64,000 nucleotides of DNA from Novipirellula herctigrandis (GTDB taxonomy: Bacteria; Planctomycetota; Planctomycetia; Pirellulales; Pirellulaceae). This document shows positions 1 to 8,228 of the stretch, piece after piece. The stretch lies in NCBI GenBank assembly GCA_007859835.1, contig SJPJ01000001.1, positions 1,726,545-1,790,544 of the forward strand, given 5' to 3'. Every line of letters starts with the position of its first letter. The first letter of the stretch is position 1. The notes under the pieces were generated by a model that worked only from the letters and a program-made list of their open reading frames with translations, had not been told where the DNA came from and did not search any database. Both the position numbers and the translations under genes were made by a program.

Positions 1-1017
1 CTCCTGTTTGCCCGAGTCCTGTTTGCCTGATTGGCTTGGGGATTGCTTGCCACCTTCCTGTTTTCCAGTCGGCCCCTTTTCGGCTTGGCCGTCTCCGGCA
101 TCCCCCGGAGGCGCTCCCTGCTGGGCTGCAATCTCCTGAACCTCTTTGTCTGCTGCGTTCTTATCTTGATTGGTTGTCGCGGCCCCGGGACTCTTCTTTC
201 CTGCTGCTTCGTTCCCCCAGCCGTATTTGCTGGCGGCAAGATCGTCGCTGGAGGTCAAGAACTCAGGCAATTCAAACGACGCCAAAGCTTGACCTGGCAA
301 AGGGGCAAAATAGGAAATCGCCAAAATCAGAGCTATCATTCCAAGTCCGCCAGCTAACCATCCGACGGAGACATTCGCTGGCATATCGACGCCGCGCTGG
401 CGAAGATATCGACGTAGCCCTAGAAAACTGGTGGTTACAAGTAACGACAGACTTGCGAACAGATAGATGGCTAATAACCAGATCGCTCGATTCCATGTCG
501 CTGGATCGGAACGAATAAAAAACTGACCAATGCCAAACAGTGGCAATGCGGCAAGTGCCAAATACATCACCGTACGGCCAGGTTGGTGAGTCGGACGATT
601 TCGTGGCGTCTGTGTGGCCGGTGTGGAATCGGACTCAGCGTCCTTCGATGCAATTTGCGATCGAACAAAGTGACGACCGCTATCGATTAACCCTTGACCA
701 CTAGAGTCGACCGAATCATCGATCAACGTACAATCGTGAACGATACGGTCGGCAAGGTATCCAACCAGCACGAGAATGAAGATGCTAAAGATTGGCGAAC
801 CGACAAATCGCATCATGGCGACAAAACTGACCGCGCCTAGAACGACAAGATAACCAAGCGAGTATTTCCGGTCATTTTCGATTGCAACACGAGCAATTCC
901 GACTGCACCGAGAGTGAACATCAACAATGTCCACGAGACACGCTCCGGATAACCACCGCGGTACAAGACTAACATCAAGAAGTTTGCCAAACTGCTGATC
1001 ATCAAGAAGATCAACAT
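1..1017 (-). CDS. Multispan membrane protein, C-terminal part outside window
   Basis: The frame is open through the left edge, so 339 codons are visible and the C terminus is missing. I see about six or seven hydrophobic segments: roughly residues 1-19, 27-45, 53-90 (two spans), 145-162, 173-196 and 210-235. A hydrophilic tail rich in Gly, Lys and Gln follows, with a repeated GKQ-type motif. This layout recalls planctomycete membrane proteins that carry a C-terminal DUF4129 or transglutaminase-like part, but no such domain is visible here. The first in-frame ATG is used. An in-frame TAA lies just upstream of the preceding 23 codons, and no good ribosome binding site is seen, so the start is uncertain. 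It lies downstream of the GYF-domain gene on the same strand. Function unknown. Confidence 0.7.
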   Translation of the reverse strand, partial: MLIFLMISSLANFLMLVLYRGGYPERVSWTLLMFTLGAVGIARVAIENDRKYSLGYLVVLGAVSFVAMMRFVGSPIFSIFILVLVGYLADRIVHDCTLIDDSVDSSGQGLIDSGRHFVRSQIASKDAESDSTPATQTPRNRPTHQPGRTVMYLALAALPLFGIGQFFIRSDPATWNRAIWLLAIYLFASLSLLVTTSFLGLRRYLRQRGVDMPANVSVGWLAGGLGMIALILAISYFAPLPGQALASFELPEFLTSSDDLAASKYGWGNEAAGKKSPGAATTNQDKNAADKEVQEIAAQQGAPPGDAGDGQAEKGPTGKQEGGKQSPSQSGKQDSGKQE

Positions 1018-1085
1018 TGGCGCGACCGCGATCGCCGCGTAATCGGCTGCGGTCTTACGAGCAGTGGATCCGGCGATGGTTTGAA

Positions 1086-1310
1086 CTACTTAGTAGGTGT
1101 GTCGGGGTGAGATTTCTTCCAATGCTTCAGCGCTGGACCGATCGCATTCATTGGAACCCATTTTCCTTTAGTCTTTGTGCTTTGTAAAAGCGTCTCAGGA
1201 GAAATTTTTCCCTGATCGATTCGTACAAGCAGATCCTGTTCGGAAATTGGGCCTACCCGACGCGTCTTCCGCATCCATCCGCTTGACATGTAATACCATC
1301 CAGCTCCCAT
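1086..1310 (-). CDS. Small GYF-2 domain protein
   Basis: A 74-residue protein made almost entirely of one GYF_2-type domain. The pattern is an N-terminal WYYMSSG, then GPISEQDLL, then a KISPETLLQ stretch and a final GKWVPM. Such domains are common in planctomycete and other bacterial membrane proteins, and they are thought to bind peptides (family knowledge). The start is well supported: a strong Shine-Dalgarno AGAGGTGA lies three bases before the ATG (1314-1321, read on the minus strand), and an in-frame TGA sits two codons upstream. It probably forms an operon with the membrane protein that follows it on the minus strand. No signal peptide or membrane span is visible. Confidence 0.75.
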   Translation of the reverse strand: MGAGWYYMSSGWMRKTRRVGPISEQDLLVRIDQGKISPETLLQSTKTKGKWVPMNAIGPALKHWKKSHPDTPTK

Positions 1311-1781
1311 GGCTCACCTCTATCTTACCTTGCGAATCATCTCGCAAGTGTGCTTTTACCGCAGACGAATCCAGCTCCTCAGAGCCAGTAGCCAGCGATG
1401 TCTCGGTTGCTTTTCTTTTCAAATTTCGAAAGAGCGAAATACCGATTTGACCCTCGATCGCAAGTGTCAATGAAATCGCCACAACACTTCATCGTAACGT
1501 CGGCAACGCGCCCATACAAACTGCTCTTAGGAAAAAAGGAAGCTCAAAGGCAAGATCAGCCACCCGAAACCACCCCCATAGAGGGGCCCCTCGCACTAAA
1601 ACACGCAGATTGTGGATCGCAGCCGCTTAGCATCATGAGCCCCTCCCAGCCTTGCGTCCGACAAAACACACGACCACATCGTAACGTCGGCGTGGCATGC
1701 AACGGACCGAAAAGAAGTACCAAACACCGCGTGATCAACCGCCTGCCGTGACTCCGGTTTGGCGTTTACGATTTACCGAAT
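1311..1781. other. Intergenic stretch, no supported gene
   Basis: About 470 bases with no convincing coding signal. The open frames here are short, overlap each other and lack recognisable domains. The stretch should hold the promoter of the leftward GYF-domain gene and the downstream region of the methyltransferase gene. No tRNA, terminator hairpin or repeat was recognised. Confidence 0.5.
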
Positions 1782-2888
1782 TCACACCATTCGTACCGCG
1801 AAACACACTTCACATCGGTTGCGTGCCAATTGCCGGACACGAATTTCGACGGGATTCCAAGATTGGACCTTATCTATCCATGTGTCAATCTTTTTCGCAG
1901 CCTGATAATCACCCAATTTCATTGTGATCAGCAAACCACGGACATCACTATTTCGGTGCGTGACGATTTTGCCGACCGTTGTCAGCGTCTGTTCCGGCTT
2001 CACGGTTGAATCGACCAAAATCCATTTCACGCCACTGTATTCCCGCCTTGGCAAATCATCAGCCCTGGCTTGGACATAGCGAAAATTAGGGTGCTCGGCA
2101 ATTTGCGGATCCATTTCGGCGGGGTCGATCCCCATGACTTTCAAACCCAACTCAAGTAGTCGTTGGCATGCCCCGCCCGGTGCCGCGCCGATCTCGGCTG
2201 CGATGTCACCACGATGGATATCAAATCCGCTCCATTGGATCGATTCGGCCGCTTTGTAGTAGGCTCTCGAAACGGGTGGCTCGGCCAAATCAATTGGTTG
2301 CACACCGCCCGGCCATCGAGTTGGCCAAGTCTGTGCTTTATGGGTCCCAAAGAACCAATGTGATGGCTCCACCAGCACCACGTCCAAAATACTCTCGCCC
2401 GGTTGAGCGACACGGTTGACTGCATCGCAACGCAATCGATCCGCCGCTAACCGTCGATAGATTTCTTCACCCACCGCTTTGGAAACTTCATCCACGCCTG
2501 GTTCAAACCCAAAACGACCGATAGCCGCTCGATCTTTTGGCCAAACGTGCAATTGATCGAACCGAAATTCGCTCGGGTACCGCTCATCGATCTGCTGCAA
2601 CAAAGAATCGATCATCTCATTGCCGTCGCCACCACGAGCTTGGCCGATCGACAGCGAGGAAGTACGAACAAAGACACCTTCCGGTGCAGCGATTTGGTCG
2701 TCATGTTTGGCGGTCACAAATCCGGGACGGGAAAAAGCGAGCCGCCATCCCTGGGTTGTGATCGCGTCTTTGACGGGTTGCTCCGCACCATAGGCACAGC
2801 AAACGAACGCGAACGTCGGCGCCGGTGAAGCGCTAGGGTCAGTGTTGTGGGTCATTGAGATTGCATAGCTATTGGGCGATTCGCCCAT
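1782..2888 (-). CDS. FtsJ/RlmM-like SAM-dependent RNA 2'-O-methyltransferase
   Basis: 368 residues. The C-terminal half has a Rossmann methyltransferase fold of the FtsJ/RlmM type. Motif I is AEIGAAPGGACQ, followed by the acidic end of the next strand (GIDPAEMD), a later ILVDS, the lysine-bearing TMKLGDY and a final RCEVCF. These correspond to the K-D-K-E 2'-O-methyltransferase tetrad of the family. The N-terminal half would be the substrate-recognition part, as in RlmM (23S rRNA C2498 2'-O-methyltransferase). The exact target is inferred, not shown. The ATG follows directly on the TGA of the upstream gene, which suggests translational coupling. Another in-frame ATG at 2855 could be the true start. 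Confidence 0.8.
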   Translation of the reverse strand: MGESPNSYAISMTHNTDPSASPAPTFAFVCCAYGAEQPVKDAITTQGWRLAFSRPGFVTAKHDDQIAAPEGVFVRTSSLSIGQARGGDGNEMIDSLLQQIDERYPSEFRFDQLHVWPKDRAAIGRFGFEPGVDEVSKAVGEEIYRRLAADRLRCDAVNRVAQPGESILDVVLVEPSHWFFGTHKAQTWPTRWPGGVQPIDLAEPPVSRAYYKAAESIQWSGFDIHRGDIAAEIGAAPGGACQRLLELGLKVMGIDPAEMDPQIAEHPNFRYVQARADDLPRREYSGVKWILVDSTVKPEQTLTTVGKIVTHRNSDVRGLLITMKLGDYQAAKKIDTWIDKVQSWNPVEIRVRQLARNRCEVCFAVRMV

Positions 2889-4169
2889 TCATCGGATATC
2901 ATGAAGTGCCGCAGTGTAACCGAGAACGTCATTGTGACGACGACAATAATCAAGAATCGTTTGGTAAACGTCCAACTTCTTTGTTGAATCGGCATCCGAC
3001 GCTGCATCCCGCGACGCTGCATCCCGCGACGCTGCATCCCGCGACGCTGCATCCCGCGACGCTGCATCCCGCGACGCGATATCCAGTAGCAGAGGTACGA
3101 TTCGCTGCGAAGGCATATCGTCGGGGACCAATTCCACGGCCACTTTCACTGCCTTGCCATGTTGTCCAACCCGATCGAGTAAGTCGACATAGGTCTCGAT
3201 CGCTGAGGCCCCAAACTGTTTCGTGTCAACCGCACGAGCTTTTCGTTCGAACCATTTCAATCCCGCCTCTGTGTCCTCGCCCAATAGGGTGGAATAAAAG
3301 GTGTTATAGGCTGGATAAAAATCGACGAATGGTTCTTCGCCCGGGTATTGGTACTGTGCCGACAATCGTCGACCGTATTGACAAAGATCACGGGCTTTTT
3401 GGTGTTGCGAAGGGTCATCAAGTACCGACGCGATCCGCACGGTCGATGCCAAATGCGTTGTATCGAGATGGTACGCACCTTCGTCCATGATCCATGGCCT
3501 CGTTTGAAGCATCTGCGAAAGTGTCTCGTCCTCCCCAGCGGGTGATTCACGCCGAGCAATATCACCACGAACCAAAACCACCAACTCGTTATACAAATGG
3601 TCTAGCAGTCGCGCCGCCGCCGCTTGGCGATCAGCCTTACCTCGCGACGCAACCGCTTGCTCATACAATGTAATACTGTTGCAAGTCCCTTGGTGCTCAA
3701 GCACTGCCGCGAAACCACGACCTACATCCAATCCCTCGTGTAACAAGACTTGAATCATCGCGTCATAATTTTCTTCGGTGATCGGGATTTTTGCGATCGA
3801 CTTACGAGCCAATTCGACATCCCCCGTGGGCCGGAGGTACATCCAACCTTCGGCGACTTTGCCATCATCGATAAGCATTTGCCCCACCTCGGTACATGCC
3901 TCCAACAAACCCGCTTCGAGTTGGCGTTCGACCTCTTCGGGTTTCGGCTTGTCATGCTCGGTGACCAAAAGGGGCAACCCAAGGTGATCGCGGATTTGCA
4001 TCTTTAGTCCCTCGAACAACTCCACTGGCTGTCGAGATTGACGAAAATGCTCGACCATCAAGGCAAGCATTTTCGATGGTGACTCGCTGGTGCCACGCAG
4101 TTTGTCAAAAACTGCAGCTTCACGAACGCTGGGGGAATCAGGGGAGAAATCAGGCGTAGGAGATGTCAT
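2889..4169 (-). CDS. Helical-repeat (TPR-like) protein with ASRDA repeat
   Basis: 426 residues, soluble and rich in helix-forming sequence, with no signal peptide. It looks like a TPR or alpha-solenoid protein, but I cannot assign a named domain. Near the C terminus (about residues 365-392) the five-residue unit ASRDA is repeated five times, encoded by an exact 15-bp tandem repeat. It lies between a HAD phosphatase gene (6 bases upstream) and the RlmM-like methyltransferase gene (start adjacent to this stop), so the three are probably one transcript. Function unknown. Confidence 0.75.
   Translation of the reverse strand: MTSPTPDFSPDSPSVREAAVFDKLRGTSESPSKMLALMVEHFRQSRQPVELFEGLKMQIRDHLGLPLLVTEHDKPKPEEVERQLEAGLLEACTEVGQMLIDDGKVAEGWMYLRPTGDVELARKSIAKIPITEENYDAMIQVLLHEGLDVGRGFAAVLEHQGTCNSITLYEQAVASRGKADRQAAAARLLDHLYNELVVLVRGDIARRESPAGEDETLSQMLQTRPWIMDEGAYHLDTTHLASTVRIASVLDDPSQHQKARDLCQYGRRLSAQYQYPGEEPFVDFYPAYNTFYSTLLGEDTEAGLKWFERKARAVDTKQFGASAIETYVDLLDRVGQHGKAVKVAVELVPDDMPSQRIVPLLLDIASRDAASRDAASRDAASRDAASRDAASDADSTKKLDVYQTILDYCRRHNDVLGYTAALHDIR
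2998..3077. repeat. 15-bp tandem repeat, five copies, in coding sequence
   Basis: The unit GACGCTGCATCCCGC occurs five times head to tail without a mismatch, plus five bases of a sixth copy. On the minus strand it reads in frame as ASRDA repeats. Exact identity of all copies points to recent slippage expansion. Confidence 0.95.
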
Positions 4170-4175
4170 CTTGTT

Positions 4176-4862
4176 TCATGTTCCTGTGTCGCTGTCGCAA
4201 ATCATGGTGTGCAGCCGTGGATCCATCAGCGATTCGGCAACCAGGATTGCGCCATCAAACGATTGGCCAACCGTGTTTTCATTTGGGACAGCGACGGTTT
4301 GTGCACCCGCAGCGATCGCCGCTGCACAACCGTTTCCACTATCCTCAAGCACGAGCATTGACTCCGGGGAAATTTGCATTTTCTCAGCAGCAGCCAAGTA
4401 CATTTCCGGGTGCGGTTTTCCATGTTGAACATCATCCCCACTGAGGATAAACGCTAACGCGCTATCCCAGTCGACTCGCTCTAAGATAATGTCAACAAAA
4501 AGCCTTCGGCTACTGGTTGCCAAACCGAACGGCAATTTTGATTTGGTCAACAAATCAATCCAATGCTGCAATCCCGGCATTGGTTCCAGTCCATCGACCA
4601 GAAGGGCCCCGTACAGCTCGTCGGATTCGCAAAGCAGATCGAGCGGAGTGACATCCAAGTGATGCATATCGATCATCTGCTGCATGGCAGCCGGGCCAAC
4701 GCGGCCCATCATCCGAGCCTGCAATTCATCGCTATATCGATAGCCACGACGTTTGAGCAATTCGTCACCGACTTGCCAATAAAGTCGCTCGGTATCGAAC
4801 AGCAGCCCGTCCATATCGAGTGCAACACCCAAAATCGGTGGTCGTAAGGATTTTCTTGTCAT
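4176..4862 (-). CDS. HAD-superfamily phosphatase, beta-phosphoglucomutase-like
   Basis: 228 residues with all HAD motifs. Motif I is DMDGLLFDTE (nucleophile and acid/base aspartates). Motif II is the Ser/Thr in LATSS. Motif III is the lysine in HGKPHPEMY, and motif IV is LEDSGNG. The helical cap between motifs I and II (about residues 30-90) fits subfamily IA enzymes such as beta-phosphoglucomutase, GS1-like and 2-deoxyglucose-6-phosphate phosphatases. The substrate cannot be told from sequence. It lies 19 bases downstream of scpB and 6 bases upstream of the helical-repeat gene on the same strand. Confidence 0.85.
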   Translation of the reverse strand: MTRKSLRPPILGVALDMDGLLFDTERLYWQVGDELLKRRGYRYSDELQARMMGRVGPAAMQQMIDMHHLDVTPLDLLCESDELYGALLVDGLEPMPGLQHWIDLLTKSKLPFGLATSSRRLFVDIILERVDWDSALAFILSGDDVQHGKPHPEMYLAAAEKMQISPESMLVLEDSGNGCAAAIAAGAQTVAVPNENTVGQSFDGAILVAESLMDPRLHTMICDSDTGT

Positions 4863-4881
4863 GAAGTGTATCTGTCTTCGA

Positions 4882-6072
4882 CTAGGTCACGCCGCGAAGG
4901 GATTCATCGACTTGGGGTAGATCATCGAGCGATTCGAGACCAAACAGTACCAAGAATCGCTCCGTTGGATAGTAGTGAGGCACGGGGCGGCCACCTTCTT
5001 CGGCAGGCTTTCGTTCGATACTCAATAATTGACGGCGGACCAATTGGTTCAACAGGGGCCCACAATCTCGTCCTCGTTGGTCTTGGACTTTTTGCGCAGT
5101 AATTCCTGGTTGGTAGGCGACCAACGCCAATGCTTCAATGGCCCCTTGCGTCAACTTCGCATCGCGGACCTTTCCCAAGAACGACCGGCGGACCTGTTCA
5201 ACTTCGGGTGAAATGGTCAGCCGGTAGCCTTCGTCGGACTTCACAATTCGTAGCGATTGCTCAGCGTCGCGGTAGGATTGGTTCAGCCTATCGATCAGTT
5301 CGATAACTTCCTCTGGCGTGACCTCGCGCATCAACGACGCCAACCGCTGTTCGGTAAACAATTTGTTTTCAGGGTGTCCGACGAAGAGTGCTCCTTCGAT
5401 AATCGCTTCGGGGGTGACGAGTTCATCTTCGGGAACGGGTTCAAAAGAAAGCCCATCCTCATCCGACTCGCTAACCTCTCCGTCCACTCCGCTGTCTGCG
5501 GGCTCTGAAAACGCTTCGGGATCATGCTTCGCAGCAGCACGGGCATACGCAGCACCGAGATCGTCGAGAGACAGTTCGTCTTCTGCTTCGTCTTCGAGTT
5601 CGTCTTCTTCGTCTTCCGGCTCGTCTTCTTCGTCTTCGAGTTCAGCTTCGTCTTCGAGTTCAGCTTCGAGTTCGTCTACAGGCTCGTCTACAGGCTCGTC
5701 TACAGGCTCGTCTACAGGTTCGTCTTCTTCGTCTTCCGGCTCGTCTACAGGCTCGTCTTCCGGCTCGTCTTCCGGCTCGTCTTCCGGCTCGTCTTCCGGC
5801 TCGTCTTCCGGCTCGTCTTCCGGCTCGTCTACAGGCTCGTCTACAGGCTCGTCTACAGGCTCGTCTACAGGCTCGTCTTCTGGCTCGTCTTCTGGCTCGT
5901 CTACAGGCTCGTCTACAGGCTCGTCTACAGGCTCGTCTTCTTCGTCTTCTTCGTCTTCTTCGTCTTCGAGTTCGTCTGCTTCGTTCTCTGCTTCGTTCTC
6001 TGCTTCGTCTTCGTCTTCGAGCTCGTCTTCGAGTTCGTCTTCTGTTTCGTCTTGGGAGTGTTCTTCGGTCAT
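4882..6072 (-). CDS. scpB: Segregation and condensation protein B with long acidic repeat extension
   Basis: 396 residues, about twice the usual ScpB length. The C-terminal half (about residues 215-396) is the ScpB core of two winged-helix domains. It includes the IIEGALFVG start, the LTQGAIEALALVAYQPGIT segment at the second winged helix, and a GRPVPHYYPTERFL strand near the end. ScpB binds ScpA, the kleisin of bacterial condensin (Smc-ScpAB). Residues 1 to about 172 are almost only Glu, Asp, Pro and Val, in tandem DEPVDEPED-type repeats encoded by 12-bp and related units. No scpA is adjacent. The ATG is supported by the acidic extension running without break into the core. The extension is unlike anything in standard ScpB. 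Confidence 0.9.
   Translation of the reverse strand: MTEEHSQDETEDELEDELEDEDEAENEAENEADELEDEEDEEDEEDEPVDEPVDEPVDEPEDEPEDEPVDEPVDEPVDEPVDEPEDEPEDEPEDEPEDEPEDEPEDEPVDEPEDEEDEPVDEPVDEPVDEPVDELEAELEDEAELEDEEDEPEDEEDELEDEAEDELSLDDLGAAYARAAAKHDPEAFSEPADSGVDGEVSESDEDGLSFEPVPEDELVTPEAIIEGALFVGHPENKLFTEQRLASLMREVTPEEVIELIDRLNQSYRDAEQSLRIVKSDEGYRLTISPEVEQVRRSFLGKVRDAKLTQGAIEALALVAYQPGITAQKVQDQRGRDCGPLLNQLVRRQLLSIERKPAEEGGRPVPHYYPTERFLVLFGLESLDDLPQVDESLRGVT
5556..6040. repeat. Low-complexity 12-bp/6-bp repeat array inside scpB
   Basis: A block of nearly 500 bases built from variants of GGCTCGTCTACA, GGCTCGTCTTCC and TCGTCTTCT (plus-strand view). On the minus strand it encodes the Asp/Glu/Pro/Val extension of ScpB. 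The purine-pyrimidine bias leaves all other frames of the block open too, so long opposite-strand frames there are not evidence for genes. Confidence 0.9.
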
Positions 6073-6131
6073 ATATTCACCGCACGATTGTTAGATGGCG
6101 TTTTGATCGTGGGAGCGATCAGCGACGATGA

Positions 6132-6866
6132 CTATACCCACTCTTGTTTGGTGGGTTTGATGACAATTTCAGGGACGTGGGCTCGCGGGGGCAGACCGCA
6201 AATTGTGACGATCAACGCTGCGATGTCGTCAGGCTGCAATATCGATGCTTTGTGCTCTTCGGTTACTTTTACGGGACGATTGTCGAGAATCGGCGTGTTC
6301 ACTTCGCCAGGGTAGACGTTCGTGATTCGGACACCTTCGTCACGCACTTCATTCGCTACTGCGGTGCCGAGGGCCGTCATCGCGAACTTGCTGGCACAAT
6401 AGATCACTCCCCCAAGCGAGATCGCTCGTTTGCCAGCGACCGACGAGATATTGATCACGATGCCGTCTTTTCGCTGCCGCATCGACGGCAACACCTCGTG
6501 CATGCAGCGGTACGCACCGGTCGCATTGATTTGTAGTACACGTTCCCAGTCTTCGGGTTTCATCGCTGCCATCGTGCGATTCACAATGTTCACCCCGGCA
6601 CTGTTAACCAAGATGTCGACTTCCCCATCGGTTTGGCGGACCGAGGAAAAGAAAGATGCTACCGAACCAGCATCGGCAACATCGAGCCTGCAGGTGCGAA
6701 CAGGATGTTCACACGAAATCGAATTAGCGAGTGCTTCGAGTGGTTCGGTTCGACGGCCGCCGATCGTAACCTTACAACCCACTAGGGCCAAACCTTTAGC
6801 GATCCCGGCACCGATTCCTGTGCCCCCGCCTGTGATAGCCACGGTTTTCCCTGATAAATTGGTCAC
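6132..6866 (-). CDS. Short-chain dehydrogenase/reductase (SDR)
   Basis: 244 residues, a classical SDR oxidoreductase. The NAD(P)-binding motif TGGGTGIG sits near residues 12-19. The structural NSAG motif is at about residue 88, the catalytic Ser is in INISSVAGK, and the YCASK motif supplies the catalytic Tyr and Lys. An arginine pair after the second beta strand (GGRRTEP) suggests a preference for NADPH. The substrate is unknown. The start codon is GTG, with a GAGGG ribosome binding site about nine bases upstream. It is 59 bases upstream of scpB on the same strand and may share its transcript. Confidence 0.85.
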   Translation of the reverse strand: MTNLSGKTVAITGGGTGIGAGIAKGLALVGCKVTIGGRRTEPLEALANSISCEHPVRTCRLDVADAGSVASFFSSVRQTDGEVDILVNSAGVNIVNRTMAAMKPEDWERVLQINATGAYRCMHEVLPSMRQRKDGIVINISSVAGKRAISLGGVIYCASKFAMTALGTAVANEVRDEGVRITNVYPGEVNTPILDNRPVKVTEEHKASILQPDDIAALIVTICGLPPRAHVPEIVIKPTKQEWV

Positions 6867-6956
6867 GCTGAATGCCCTCGATCATTTTGACGGTTACGTT
6901 TGGGTTGGATTAACCTTAAGCGTAACAGACAGCGTGACGATTCGTGTAGGGCGGGA

Positions 6957-7742
6957 CTACTTCCTTAGATAGTCCAAGGTCGGCAAGTCGGCGATCTGAG
7001 ACGCAGGTGTGCTTCGAGCCGCCGGAGTAAATGGCTGGATCGAATGCTGGGGATCAATCATCTTGACGGGTGCCGATGCCACACGTGTCAGCCCCGACAT
7101 GAAGCTGCCACCGACGCCGTTGAATCCAACCGCCTGTTCGCGTTGGTCCAACACCGACCCGCTGCGGAACGGACCGACCCCCATCACGTAGGTGTCGTTG
7201 TTATGAGTCAATGCCGTTGCTTCGCCACCACCGCCTAACGTCAAACCTGTTTTTGCGTCGTAGCAAACCAATCCGATTTTGGCCGTTCCCATCTGAGTCG
7301 ATCGTGAAGCCAACTTCACCTCGGGCAATTCAATTGGCAATCCAGGGATGCCGATCGCGGGAATTCCAACAAAGCTTTCTTGTGAATCGGTCCCCACGCC
7401 GCCACTACAGGGTTCCAAAATCACGTCGGCCTGGTCTGCTGCCGAAACGATTTTCGCGCCCGAGCTAAGGACTTTCTGACGAAGCGTGCTGACTAAATAG
7501 CCCTTGTCGACCGAATCGAGGTATTGCTGGTCAATAAACACGCTGTAGCCAGCCAAATCGTTGAATTGGACATTCGAAAACGCCCGGTCGATCGCAGCGG
7601 ATATCAACAGTTGCTCGGTACCCGTTCGCGCGGTATTTGACGTCGTCGTCGTCGCGCAACCAGTACTAAAAACCGTACTCGCTCCGATTGCCGCCACGAG
7701 GAATGCGTTTGTCCAATTCGTTCGTCGTTTGTTGGTGATCAA
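6957..7742 (-). CDS. Planctomycete lipoprotein
   Basis: From a TTG start at 7742 the protein has about 261 residues. It begins with basic residues, a hydrophobic stretch and a lipobox FSTGC, which marks it as an exported, lipid-anchored protein. The mature part has a conserved-looking core (TARTGTEQLLISAAIDRA, then GGVGTDSQESFVGIP and AKIGLVCYDAKTG). From memory this resembles the DUF6655 family; I could not verify it. The frame stays open up to 7868, but the longer version would bury the signal peptide, so 7742 is preferred. Function unknown. Confidence 0.7.
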   Translation of the reverse strand: MITNKRRTNWTNAFLVAAIGASTVFSTGCATTTTSNTARTGTEQLLISAAIDRAFSNVQFNDLAGYSVFIDQQYLDSVDKGYLVSTLRQKVLSSGAKIVSAADQADVILEPCSGGVGTDSQESFVGIPAIGIPGLPIELPEVKLASRSTQMGTAKIGLVCYDAKTGLTLGGGGEATALTHNNDTYVMGVGPFRSGSVLDQREQAVGFNGVGGSFMSGLTRVASAPVKMIDPQHSIQPFTPAARSTPASQIADLPTLDYLRK

Positions 7743-8095
7743 TGTAAAAACCCAATCGTGAAAAGAGGCGAAGAGTGCCGGCGGTAGGTTTCTACTCGCC
7801 AAGCCAGACCTGATCGTTAAGATCGCTATAAGTTCTTCGGACCACTGAACACGAGAGTGTAACTGCACAGATGGTTACACTCAGGGTCTTCCCCTTCCCC
7901 CCAAACTTCCAGGGCAACCCTAATTAACGCACCCACCCCTCCTTAAAGCTTGGAGTTGAATGAAATCCCATGTAGACACGTCGCGTCAGAATGACATATA
8001 CAAGGGCTCTTGGGGACTTCCTAAACGTCTCCATACTGACCACACACACCGAACAAAGTTGTCTTTTTGACATCAAACCGAGGTTTTCGGATTGA

Positions 8096-8162
8096 GGCTC
8101 GCTGCACTTCGCAAGGCGCCAAGCAATGCCCCGCTTTGCACCGCTGTGGGGTGCAGCGAGCC
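8096..8162. terminator. Long-stem inverted repeat, possible terminator or REP-like element
   Basis: GGCTCGCTGCAC at 8096-8107 pairs perfectly with GTGCAGCGAGCC at 8151-8162, around a 43-base loop. It lies about 70 bases past the stop of the leftward DUF1501 gene, where a transcript end would be expected. No U-run follows on either strand, so a simple Rho-independent terminator is not supported. It could be a repetitive palindromic element. Confidence 0.45.
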
Positions 8163-8211
8163 CCAGGCCGAAACCAGCCCCAGGCCGAAACCAGCCCCAG
8201 GCCGAAACCAG
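8161..8211. repeat. 17-bp direct repeat, three copies
   Basis: The unit CCCCAGGCCGAAACCAG occurs three times head to tail without mismatch. The first copy overlaps the last two bases of the inverted repeat at 8096-8162. Not coding on either strand. Confidence 0.95.
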
Positions 8212-8228
8212 CCCAAGCCCGGAAATCG

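Larger units (their letters stand above)
7743..8228. other. Intergenic region with inverted and direct repeats
   Basis: About 490 bases between the leftward DUF1501 gene and the leftward lipoprotein gene. It contains a perfect 12-bp inverted repeat (8096-8107 with 8151-8162) and a 17-bp direct repeat in three copies (8161-8211). The promoter of the lipoprotein gene should also lie here. The upper frame of the lipoprotein gene runs to 7868, but I do not regard it as coding. Confidence 0.6.

Noticed and set aside
1195-1482. A 95-codon minus-strand frame overlapping the GYF gene, possibly joined to it by a frameshift
   Set aside because: The GYF gene has its own strong ribosome binding site and an in-frame stop just upstream, so no longer fused protein is needed.
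5318-6315. Long plus-strand frames opposite scpB
   Set aside because: They follow from the repetitive low-complexity DNA, which keeps every frame open. The translations are Ser/Gly or Phe/Val repeats with no domain.
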